A stretch of DNA of 5,380 nt from Silvanigrellales bacterium. GTDB taxonomy: Bacteria > Bdellovibrionota_B > Oligoflexia > Silvanigrellales > Silvanigrellaceae. The position numbers and the translations under genes are program-made. The first letter of the stretch is position 1; every line of letters begins with the position of its first letter. The notes under the pieces were generated by a model that made no database searches, was not told where the DNA came from, and saw only the letters and a program-made list of their open reading frames with translations. The stretch covers positions 1 to 5,380 of the forward strand of contig JANQPW010000877.1 of NCBI GenBank assembly GCA_028285285.1, read 5' to 3'. This document shows positions 1 to 5,192 of the stretch, piece after piece.

Positions 1-399
1 GACGAGGCCTTGAAAAAAGCTGAAGATGCCAACCAAACTGCGGTCAGTGCCACACCCTGCACACCAACTGCAGTGAACACAGGCTTCACCAGAGCACGCC
101 CTGCTTCGCAACAAAACGGAACCGAGGTCACCCGCCACGGGGCAGAGTCTCGGGCACCAAGCGACTTTGGCAGCACCGTTGAGAACAACAAAAAGGTGAC
201 TCCAGTAGACACGAAGCAGCTGGCCGATTCTATTGTGAAAGCCACCCAACCTGCCGACGATCCGCAACAGCCCACCACAGAAGTGAAGGGGCAAACCACA
301 GAGGGTTGCGAGGGTCTCCAATCGGGCAGCTTTGGCAACAAGGCGTGTGAAGACACACCGCGCAAGGGAAACCAGACACAAACACTGATCAGTCGATAA
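1..399 (+). CDS. C-terminal part of a Thr/Gln/Asn-rich, probably exported protein (5' end outside window)
   Basis: The frame is open from the first base, with no stop upstream of a TTG at nt 10, so this is almost certainly the 3' end of a longer gene rather than a TTG-started small ORF. The 132 visible residues are polar and low in hydrophobics, with no membrane segment. The only cysteines are C20, C103 and C116 (counted from nt 1). They sit in the contexts ATPC, GCEGL and ACED, which recur in the same order in the C-terminal half of the next gene (C201, C297, C312). The two are therefore tandem paralogues, and the missing N-terminus may also carry a lipoprotein signal (inference). The gap to the next gene is 30 nt on the same strand, suggesting one operon. 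I do not recognise a named family and assign no function. Confidence 0.8.
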   Translation, partial: DEALKKAEDANQTAVSATPCTPTAVNTGFTRARPASQQNGTEVTRHGAESRAPSDFGSTVENNKKVTPVDTKQLADSIVKATQPADDPQQPTTEVKGQTTEGCEGLQSGSFGNKACEDTPRKGNQTQTLISR

Positions 400-429
400 G
401 AGAGAGAATTTGATTCGGGAGACGATGGA

Positions 430-1398
430 ATGAAATCAGGGGCGAAACCAATTTTGAACAATCAGAAGCTGGGTTGGCTCATTTCGAGTTGGATTGCCCT
501 CGCAGCCCTCTTGTTTACAGCCTGTGGTGAAAGTGCAGGCTCTAAAACGACCAAAGCGACTGTTAAGCTCGACGACTGCCCCACCTTCGTGGAAGACGCA
601 ACATACAACCCCACCCAAACCGGAGCAGCTCTGGCCCTCGTCGATGACGCAAGCACAGATATGTGTGCCGGACCCAATATCAACAATGTGAACGGAGAGT
701 GCACCTGTCGCAATGGCTTTGAGCGCAGCCCCGACACCAATGAATGCACCTACCAAACCATGTGCACCGGAGACAACGAAGAAGCTGTGAACGGAACTTG
801 CCAGTGTAAGGCAAGTCACAAACGCGACGATTCAGGTGTTTGCAAACCCTCCTTCTTCAAGCAACTGGACAACATCACCAAAGATGTGTGCCAGGGTGTG
901 GATTGCCGCGCAGAAAACAAAGATCTCCAAGACAAGCACGCCAACAAGTACCAAGACTTTGACAAAGATCAGGCGGAAACGGATCGGCAAAAACAGAAAG
1001 AGCAGACACAGTCTGAGAATGCCACTCCCTGCAACCCTCCAAAAAACTTCCAGGGCAAAAACACAGATGCTTCTGACTCCGACGCTGCAGGTCAAACCGT
1101 TCACCGCAGCCCGGCAACGGCGGCTGACCAAGGAGGCAGCATTGAGCCCGATGACGCCTCTGGCGTGAAGAAATCCGAGGTTGGTGAGGACCTCACAAAC
1201 CGCGTTCGCGACAGCTCGGCGGCCCAGCAGAAAGCCAATGACACGCTGAACAACATGGACTTCGGAACCCAACCCGAAGCCCAGGCCCAGGGTAGCTCCA
1301 ACGACACAGGTGGCACCTGCACTGGGCTCGCAAGTTCAAAGTCTCAAATTGGATCGGCGAGTTGTGATGACCCAGACGACCGCAGGGGGAACCTATGA
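430..1398 (+). CDS. Cys-rich lipoprotein with two tandem NGxCxC (EGF-like) repeats
   Basis: This is a 322-residue protein of unknown function. The ATG at 430 is preceded by GGGAG (417-421) at 8-nt spacing. Residues 1-31 form a signal peptide: basic N-region, hydrophobic WIALAALLF, then FTAC with C32 as the expected lipidated Cys. The -3 Phe is a relaxed lipobox. Fourteen further cysteines follow (50, 79, 91, 93, 106, 112, 124, 126, 138, 154, 159, 201, 297, 312). Residues 78-138 hold two repeats of MCxG-x(5-6)-VNGxCxC-x(11-12)-C, resembling EGF-like modules. Residues 160-197 are highly charged (Lys, Asp, Gln) and probably helical or coiled-coil. Residues 198-322 are low-complexity and match the preceding partial gene around the cysteines. 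The stop overlaps the next start (ATGA). An exported, disulfide-stabilised envelope or surface protein is likely. A binding or structural role is possible but not shown. Confidence 0.88.
   Translation: MKSGAKPILNNQKLGWLISSWIALAALLFTACGESAGSKTTKATVKLDDCPTFVEDATYNPTQTGAALALVDDASTDMCAGPNINNVNGECTCRNGFERSPDTNECTYQTMCTGDNEEAVNGTCQCKASHKRDDSGVCKPSFFKQLDNITKDVCQGVDCRAENKDLQDKHANKYQDFDKDQAETDRQKQKEQTQSENATPCNPPKNFQGKNTDASDSDAAGQTVHRSPATAADQGGSIEPDDASGVKKSEVGEDLTNRVRDSSAAQQKANDTLNNMDFGTQPEAQAQGSSNDTGGTCTGLASSKSQIGSASCDDPDDRRGNL
661..843 (+). repeat. Two tandem Cys-repeat units (protein-level repeat inside the lipoprotein gene)
   Basis: Unit 1 covers residues 78-106 and unit 2 residues 111-138. The Cys spacing is C-x11-C-x-C-x12-C and C-x11-C-x-C-x11-C. 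Shared positions are MC, G at +2 from the first Cys, VNG before the CxC pair, and an Asp 3-5 residues before the last Cys. At DNA level only short stretches are identical (for example GTGAACGGA), so the duplication is old. NGxCxCxxGF in unit 1 is typical of EGF-like modules. Unit 2 lacks the GF. Confidence 0.75.
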
Positions 1399-2282
1399 AG
1401 CTCCTTTCTTTGTCTCGAGGCCTACCGTTTCCTGTTTCCTTGCCCCTAGTAGCTGCCCTCCTTCTGGGGTCGTTGGCCTGTGGCAAGGGCAACAGCTTCA
1501 AAGGTGGCGGAAACAAGAGCGAAGCCGAGGCCGTGCCCGCACCGCCTCCACCCCCACCAGCACGAGAGCTTCAGGGCTACACAGCGCCAGAAATCGTGGG
1601 GCAAGACATCAAGGTCATTGGGGATGGCACTTCGGCTCTGGCAGACCCCGTCGACCCCGATGAAACCAGCGAAGTGACCCGCATTCAAGATGGGCAGGTC
1701 ACCAAAATCGGCGCTCCAACGACCGTGGTGAGCGACCGTCACTCACAAGCCACCTGCCCCGACTCCGCACAGCTGAGCGATGGTTCCTGCCTGATTCCTC
1801 AGGCTGTGTATCTCTGGACGCCTGAGGGAGCCACCGATCAGGCCAATGCCATTCTCAGCATCCGCTCAGATTCCTGCAAGCCCTCTTTGTCTGACTCACT
1901 CTGCTCGCATTTGCAGACCCACGCCTATTCGGCCGGCTATCGCAGCTTCAACAACGTGGCGTTTCGGAGCATAGAGCTTCCCGAGAGCCCCTCTGCTGTG
2001 CTTCAAAGCATCTTGACCTCGGTTTCCATCTGTCATGAGTCTGTTCCCTCAAACGGCAGTGAGAAAGAGGTGGTCTTAGGAGATCTCTCCAACGGTGCTT
2101 GCACCAGCGAGCTCGACACATTCTACGGACTCACCCAACAGGTTAAGGGAACCGTGCCGATCCACAGATGGATCAAAGGGCAAAGCATCGTTTTGTCCGT
2201 AGACGGCGAAACAGCCCCTGGAGAAGGCTTTATCAAAGCTGACAAACCTGCATTTTACGCACTTCCGCCCTCGTCGCTCTGA
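1395..2282 (+). CDS. Putative lipoprotein with poly-Pro linker and Cys-containing C-terminal domain
   Basis: This is a 295-residue protein I do not recognise. The ATG at 1395 overlaps the previous stop in ATGA, and AGGGGG (1384-1389) lies 5 nt upstream, so translational coupling is likely. Residues 1-28 form a signal sequence with a long hydrophobic core (FPVSLPLVAALLLG) followed by SLAC, giving C29 as a probable lipidated residue. The -3 Ser is non-canonical, so signal peptidase I cleavage cannot be excluded. A flexible Gly/Lys/Ser/Glu stretch (30-47) and a run of six prolines (50-55) follow, which looks like a linker holding the domain away from the membrane or reaching the cell wall. The rest (about 60-295) has six cysteines (121, 132, 161, 170, 213, 236), enough for three disulfides, and alternating beta-like segments (for example 184-195, 263-270). 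It shows no similarity to the paralogous pair upstream. It is probably the last gene of that operon. Confidence 0.87.
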   Translation: MKLLSLSRGLPFPVSLPLVAALLLGSLACGKGNSFKGGGNKSEAEAVPAPPPPPPARELQGYTAPEIVGQDIKVIGDGTSALADPVDPDETSEVTRIQDGQVTKIGAPTTVVSDRHSQATCPDSAQLSDGSCLIPQAVYLWTPEGATDQANAILSIRSDSCKPSLSDSLCSHLQTHAYSAGYRSFNNVAFRSIELPESPSAVLQSILTSVSICHESVPSNGSEKEVVLGDLSNGACTSELDTFYGLTQQVKGTVPIHRWIKGQSIVLSVDGETAPGEGFIKADKPAFYALPPSSL

Positions 2283-2291
2283 CACCCACAT

Positions 2292-2319
2292 TCCACAAAG
2301 TGCATTGAGCCATTAGAAT
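2292..2319 (+). promoter_or_regulatory. Possible sigma70-type promoter for the membrane aminopropyltransferase-like gene
   Basis: TCCACA (2292-2297, 4 of 6 to TTGACA) and TAGAAT (2314-2319, 5 of 6 to TATAAT) are separated by 16 nt. This would place transcription start near 2326. The -10 is good and the -35 weak. The location just after the preceding operon fits a separate transcription unit, but matches of this quality also occur by chance. Confidence 0.3.
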
Positions 2320-2372
2320 GAACTCCGGTTGTCAGGAGACTGCAAAGCCTCCTGCGTGACATTTAGCTCAGT

Positions 2373-2378
2373 GGGAGG
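2373..2378 (+). promoter_or_regulatory. Strong Shine-Dalgarno GGGAGG without a standard start codon at the right distance
   Basis: GGGAGG is the best ribosome binding site in the leader. In the frame of the downstream gene, ACG (2382) is 3 nt after it and ATC (2388) is 9 nt after it. There is no ATG, GTG or TTG before 2445, which is 66 nt away. The TTG at 2445 and GTG at 2448 have only C/T-rich sequence upstream. Either translation starts at a rare ATC, giving 19 extra residues, or the site is coincidental. Confidence 0.4.
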
Positions 2379-2444
2379 AAAACGGGCATCTCATCACAAG
2401 CAAGTGCAGAAACCTCCACAACAGGTCGTCGCCCCGCTGCCCTC

Positions 2445-4121
2445 TTGGTGCTTGTCTTTCTCTTTTCCATGTGCTCCATCACCTATGAACTGCTGCTGGC
2501 TCGGCTCTTTGCGGTGATGAGTGACCGAGAAATAGTGTGGCACAGCCTCACCATCGCCATTTACGTGGCGGCTTTGGGCGTGGGCACACTCCTGGCAGAA
2601 CGCACCTTAGGTCGCGGCCGCACCAACCTGCACCCCGCCACACTCCTCTTGATCATTGAACTTGCTCTTGTGGTTTTGGGTAGCGCTGCCGTTTTCTTCG
2701 TTTGGAGTATCCACACTTGGCTCAGGCTTGAGATGCTTCCCGAGATCGTCTCTCTCACGCAAGACACTCCCATTCATCCAGTTGACATCACCATCTTCAT
2801 TGGCCAAATGGCTTGTTTTGCCATTGGGGTGCTCTCGGGCTTTGAGATCCCGCTGCTCGCTCGCCTTTACGAAAGTGGTCGGCGACAAAACATCGATCCC
2901 GAAACACGTATTCTTGGCGTGAACTATCTTGGGACCCTTGGTGGCACTCTCTTGTTTCTCTACGTTCTCACGCCATTCTTCACCCTTGGAGAGGCGGCCT
3001 GGATCACCGCGATGGCGAACTTTGCAGGAGCTGTGGTTTTACTTGCGCTCTTTGAAGCGCCGAAGCTTTCTGCACCTGCAGCTCTCACAGCCCTGGGAAT
3101 CTCTGCCCTTGTGGGGGTGAACCTTTCTTCGGCAGAGCAACTTGCCTTGAAGGCAACCTACTACATCAGTGTTCTCGACGCGAAGAACAACTCTGACTTT
3201 CAGGCTCCCACCCGCGCGAACTTAAAGAACTTCAACCCCGTATTGGTTGAGCGCTCACCCTACCAAACACTTCACATGGTGCGACCTCCAAGGCTTGAGA
3301 CCGCAGCCAACCGCTTATTGCCCGGTGTTCCCTTCACGCTCTACATCGATCGCCACTTCCAAATTGCTTCGCAGCACGAGGCCCTCTACCACGAATTCTT
3401 TGTTCACTACCCCATCGGGCTCATGGCAAAGGTTCCCGAAAAGATACTCATTCTTGGGGCGGGAGATGGCCTTGCTACACGTGAATTGTTGCGTTACGAG
3501 GGAGTGAAGAGCATCACCCAGGTTGAGCTCGATCCCATGATGATCTCCCTTGCAAAAACTCATCCTGCATTTACGAATCTCAACAAAAATTCCCTTCTCA
3601 ACCCAAAAGTTACACTCGTGCAGGATGATGCGTTCACCTACCTCAAACGCAACACCGGCCAATACGACGCGATCTTTATTGACTTCCCCTACCCCTTCAG
3701 TTTCGATTTGAGCCGGCTCTACAGTCTTGAGTTCTATTCCTTCGTGCGTCGAAACCTCAACGCAGGAGGTTTTGCCGTGCTGGATATGCCTCTCATAGCC
3801 CGAAACAACATCAATCAAAGTGCCCGGGTTATTAACGACATCTTTGCCAGCACCCTCACAGAAGCCGGATTTCCAGTAGTTTCTCCTTTCGGCGGAGAAG
3901 GAGCCACGACCTTCGACCTCGAAACTTTCATGATAGCGCTTCCCGAGGTGCCGCAAGGAGCTGCCCCTCCCTTTAAAAAGCCCAGCATCCCATTTCGTTA
4001 CCTTTATAATGACAGCATTCGCCACTACCGACACAGAGACTTTGAAATCAACATCAATCGGAAGTTGGTTCACTCACTTTTCAAGCCAACTCTCCTCACC
4101 GTGCGCAATGTTCTTCTCTAA
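2445..4121 (+). CDS. Polytopic membrane protein with C-terminal spermidine-synthase-like domain (atypical active site)
   Basis: This 558-residue protein resembles the integral-membrane spermidine synthase-like family. About seven hydrophobic segments fall near 1-22, 31-52, 65-90, 113-137, 156-178, 184-204 and 209-226, the first containing the family-like YELLLARL. The C-terminal half has the aminopropyltransferase layout: SPYQ (271-274), the IDRHFQ...HE..YHE strip (301-317), the glycine motif LGAGDG (337-342), VELDP with E361 for the SAM-type ribose, DDA (394-396) for the adenine, then DFPYP (413-417) and LYSLEFY (425-431). Known enzymes have LDG, DE and DxxDP here. In this protein these read IDR (R303), HE (H311) and DFPYP (Y416), so the catalytic Asp of DxxDP is Tyr. 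The nucleotide side looks intact, but the amine side is altered, so canonical putrescine aminopropylation is doubtful. A different acceptor or a non-enzymatic role is possible. The start is uncertain: the TTG at 2445 and GTG at 2448 lack a Shine-Dalgarno, and a longer form from ATC 2388 fits the GGGAGG and adds a basic GRRP before the first segment. No SAM decarboxylase is visible nearby. Confidence 0.88.
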   Translation: MVLVFLFSMCSITYELLLARLFAVMSDREIVWHSLTIAIYVAALGVGTLLAERTLGRGRTNLHPATLLLIIELALVVLGSAAVFFVWSIHTWLRLEMLPEIVSLTQDTPIHPVDITIFIGQMACFAIGVLSGFEIPLLARLYESGRRQNIDPETRILGVNYLGTLGGTLLFLYVLTPFFTLGEAAWITAMANFAGAVVLLALFEAPKLSAPAALTALGISALVGVNLSSAEQLALKATYYISVLDAKNNSDFQAPTRANLKNFNPVLVERSPYQTLHMVRPPRLETAANRLLPGVPFTLYIDRHFQIASQHEALYHEFFVHYPIGLMAKVPEKILILGAGDGLATRELLRYEGVKSITQVELDPMMISLAKTHPAFTNLNKNSLLNPKVTLVQDDAFTYLKRNTGQYDAIFIDFPYPFSFDLSRLYSLEFYSFVRRNLNAGGFAVLDMPLIARNNINQSARVINDIFASTLTEAGFPVVSPFGGEGATTFDLETFMIALPEVPQGAAPPFKKPSIPFRYLYNDSIRHYRHRDFEININRKLVHSLFKPTLLTVRNVLL

Positions 4122-4211
4122 AAGTCAATATTTTTCAGACATTTAGGGCTGTCATCTCAATTCGCCGCCCAATTCCTCCGATAACCCTCTTAGACACGAA
4201 AGGGGCAAAGA

Positions 4212-4829
4212 ATGACAATGGCGTCGGCATTGGGTGCACCGAAACACCTCGTGTGGCTCACAGCAGGGCTCTCGGCCTCTGCTGTCACAGCCTGTGGTGG
4301 GGGAGGCACTGCCAACCGAACTCCGGTCACCAACAGAGCGACCGTGGTGAACTCTCTTGAGGAGTGTGACCCCAACGACCCAGAGAAAACAGCCAGCAAC
4401 CCCAAGTGCGAAAACGATGAGTCAAAGAAGGCCACGGCCGTTGTGATGACCACGGCCGAGTCTCTGAGCACGGTGGCCGGCAGCACCACCACCGTTGAAC
4501 TGCGCATCAGTGAACCTAAAGACACAAAGATCCGTGAGATTCAATTTTCAGAGGCAAACCTCAACAAAAAGTTCAAGGTTCTGTTTGTTGATGTGTTCGA
4601 AAACACTGCCGTTTTCTGTGTATTTATTCCTCATGAAGTGCCACCAGGAGACTATAAGGTGAACTTCATCGCACTGGGCAACAAACAAGGGGGGAAAGGT
4701 GTGGGCTTCACTGCTGCAGGCCAATACGCCCAACTTCAGCTCACCGTTAGGGAGGGCGCCGACACAGGGCTCACTCTCAGCGAGAGTTGCCCGAACAGCC
4801 GAGAGAAACCAAAAACTGTTTTGAAATAA
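4212..4829 (+). CDS. Putative lipoprotein with probable beta-sandwich domain
   Basis: This is a 205-residue protein of unknown function. The ATG at 4212 has AAGGGG (4200-4205) 6 nt upstream. The in-frame ATG at 4218 would be 12 nt away and is less likely. Residues 1-27 are a signal sequence ending VTAC with C28 as the lipidated Cys, followed by four glycines. Residues 33-73 are a polar linker with C52 and C66. From about 74 to 180 the sequence alternates hydrophobic and polar residues (for example STTTVELRIS, FKVLFVDVF, TAVFCVFIP, GDYKVNFIAL, AQLQLTV), as expected for an Ig-like or similar beta-sandwich. The VPPGDYKV turn is typical of such folds. C136 and C193 bring the post-anchor Cys count to four. 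The gene follows the membrane enzyme-like gene by 90 nt on the same strand. I found no convincing promoter or terminator in that gap, so read-through is possible. Confidence 0.85.
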   Translation: MTMASALGAPKHLVWLTAGLSASAVTACGGGGTANRTPVTNRATVVNSLEECDPNDPEKTASNPKCENDESKKATAVVMTTAESLSTVAGSTTTVELRISEPKDTKIREIQFSEANLNKKFKVLFVDVFENTAVFCVFIPHEVPPGDYKVNFIALGNKQGGKGVGFTAAGQYAQLQLTVREGADTGLTLSESCPNSREKPKTVLK

Positions 4830-4873
4830 GTGAGTTATCTTTCGATAGCACTGTTCAGGCTCGGAAAAGAAAG

Positions 4874-4905
4874 GAGGGGGTTAGGGCTTTGGCCCTAACC
4901 CCCTC
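4874..4905 (-). terminator. Perfect 14-bp stem, 4-nt loop hairpin; U-tract only on the minus strand
   Basis: GAGGGGGTTAGGGC (4874-4887), loop TTTG (4888-4891), GCCCTAACCCCCTC (4892-4905). The stem is perfect and GC-rich. On the + strand it is followed by ACAGTTCTGG, which is not U-rich. On the - strand it is followed by CTTTCTTTT (complement of 4865-4873), giving the classic intrinsic terminator shape. It lies 44 nt past the stop of the preceding + strand lipoprotein gene, where a terminator is expected, but its tail points the other way. It could still block + strand transcription as a stable hairpin, or be a dispersed palindromic element. Confidence 0.6.
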
Positions 4906-4909
4906 ACAG

Positions 4910-5017
4910 TTCTGGATTGCTCCAGGGGGGACAAGACCCGCGCATTTTCCACTAAGTGATTGCACACGGGCTGCGGTGATGCTGAACCAGGCCGGCCGAC
5001 GCTTTGTCAACGAGTAA
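4910..5017 (+). pseudogene. Possible relic of an FAD_binding_2-family flavoprotein (short fragment)
   Basis: The + frame ending at TAA 5015-5017 reads FWIAPGG at its start and finishes with MLNQAGRRFVNE just before the stop. NxxG(R/K)RFVNE is a highly conserved motif of fumarate reductase/flavocytochrome c and 3-ketosteroid dehydrogenase-type flavoproteins, normally in the middle of a protein of about 500 residues and preceded by a stretch with FW, P and FPH-like residues. Here only about 35 residues fit, with no FAD-binding GxGxxG before and a stop immediately after. The other two frames do not obviously continue the homology. If real, it is a small remnant of a deleted gene. Chance resemblance is the alternative. 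Confidence 0.33.
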
Positions 5018-5132
5018 CGGCGCCAGACGTGGGGTTGGCTCGTTCTTTCCCGTAGATTCAGCGGGTACAGGAAAGATTGTGACAAGCTCTCAAGTCTTCG
5101 TGACTCATTGCACTCTCCGTGCCAGAAAGACC

Positions 5133-5161
5133 TTGAGTTTCCTGACGGGTGCCCATAAAAC
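5133..5161 (+). promoter_or_regulatory. mnmG: Weak candidate promoter for mnmG
   Basis: TTGAGT (5133-5138) and TAAAAC (5156-5161) each match the sigma70 consensus at 4 of 6 positions, with the optimal 17-nt spacer. This would place the transcript start about 25 nt before the mnmG ATG. Evidence is limited to this pattern and position. Confidence 0.27.
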
Positions 5162-5174
5162 ACCTCTTCAGGTG
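5161..5174 (+). other. Small stem-loop next to the mnmG ribosome binding site
   Basis: CACCT (5161-5165), loop CTTC, AGGTG (5170-5174) ends one base before the GAGGGGG Shine-Dalgarno (5176-5182). It is short but perfect. It may simply keep the ribosome binding site exposed or slightly modulate initiation, and it may be accidental. Confidence 0.3.
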
Positions 5175-5192
5175 CGAGGGGGTAGAACTTAT

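Larger units (their letters stand above)
2283..2444 (+). other. Intergenic/leader region before the membrane enzyme-like gene
   Basis: This region holds a possible promoter (2292-2319), a short imperfect hairpin (CAGGAG 2333-2338 pairing with CTCCTG 2349-2354, with an inner GC-AAA-GC and a bulge) and a strong GGGAGG at 2373-2378. The hairpin is not followed by a T run, so it is a poor intrinsic terminator. From 2367 to 2444 the frame of the downstream gene is open without ATG, GTG or TTG. I see no RNA gene and no convincing small protein here. Confidence 0.5.
4830..5192. other. 363-nt intergenic region before mnmG
   Basis: This region contains a perfect 14-bp hairpin (4874-4905), a short flavoprotein-like relic (4910-5017), a weak candidate promoter (5133-5161) and a 5-bp stem-loop (5161-5174) just before the mnmG ribosome binding site. 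The mnmG frame is open upstream to 4986, but no plausible start with a ribosome binding site is seen before 5193. I see no tRNA or other RNA gene. Confidence 0.6.

Noticed and set aside
10..399. Independent small gene starting at TTG 10
   Set aside because: The frame is open to the window edge and there is no visible ribosome binding site, so it is better read as the end of a longer gene.
2318..2359. 13-codon ATG-started leader peptide before the membrane enzyme-like gene
   Set aside because: There is no Shine-Dalgarno upstream, the ATG overlaps the candidate -10, and it has no run of regulatory codons.
3315..4073. 252-codon open frame on the - strand opposite the membrane enzyme-like gene
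   Set aside because: The + frame has clear aminopropyltransferase motifs throughout this stretch. The antisense translation shows no recognisable domain, so it is a codon-bias shadow.
4122..4211. Terminator or promoter between the membrane enzyme-like gene and the following lipoprotein gene
   Set aside because: The ATTTTT is not preceded by a GC-rich stem, and GATAAC has no -35 at a usable distance.
4876..4886. Telomere-like GGGTTAGGG / possible G-quadruplex in the hairpin arm
   Set aside because: Only two G-runs are present on the strand and the unit is not repeated. A perfect stem-loop explains it better.
4934..4968. Two DnaA-box-like 9-mers (TTTTCCACT and GATTGCACA)
   Set aside because: Each matches only 7 of 9 positions. 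Such matches are common by chance, and no AT-rich unwinding region accompanies them.
4855..5163. 102-codon - strand frame across the mnmG-upstream gap
   Set aside because: It has a non-ATG start, no recognisable motif, and the minus-strand terminator-like hairpin falls inside it, which is inconsistent with a real gene.
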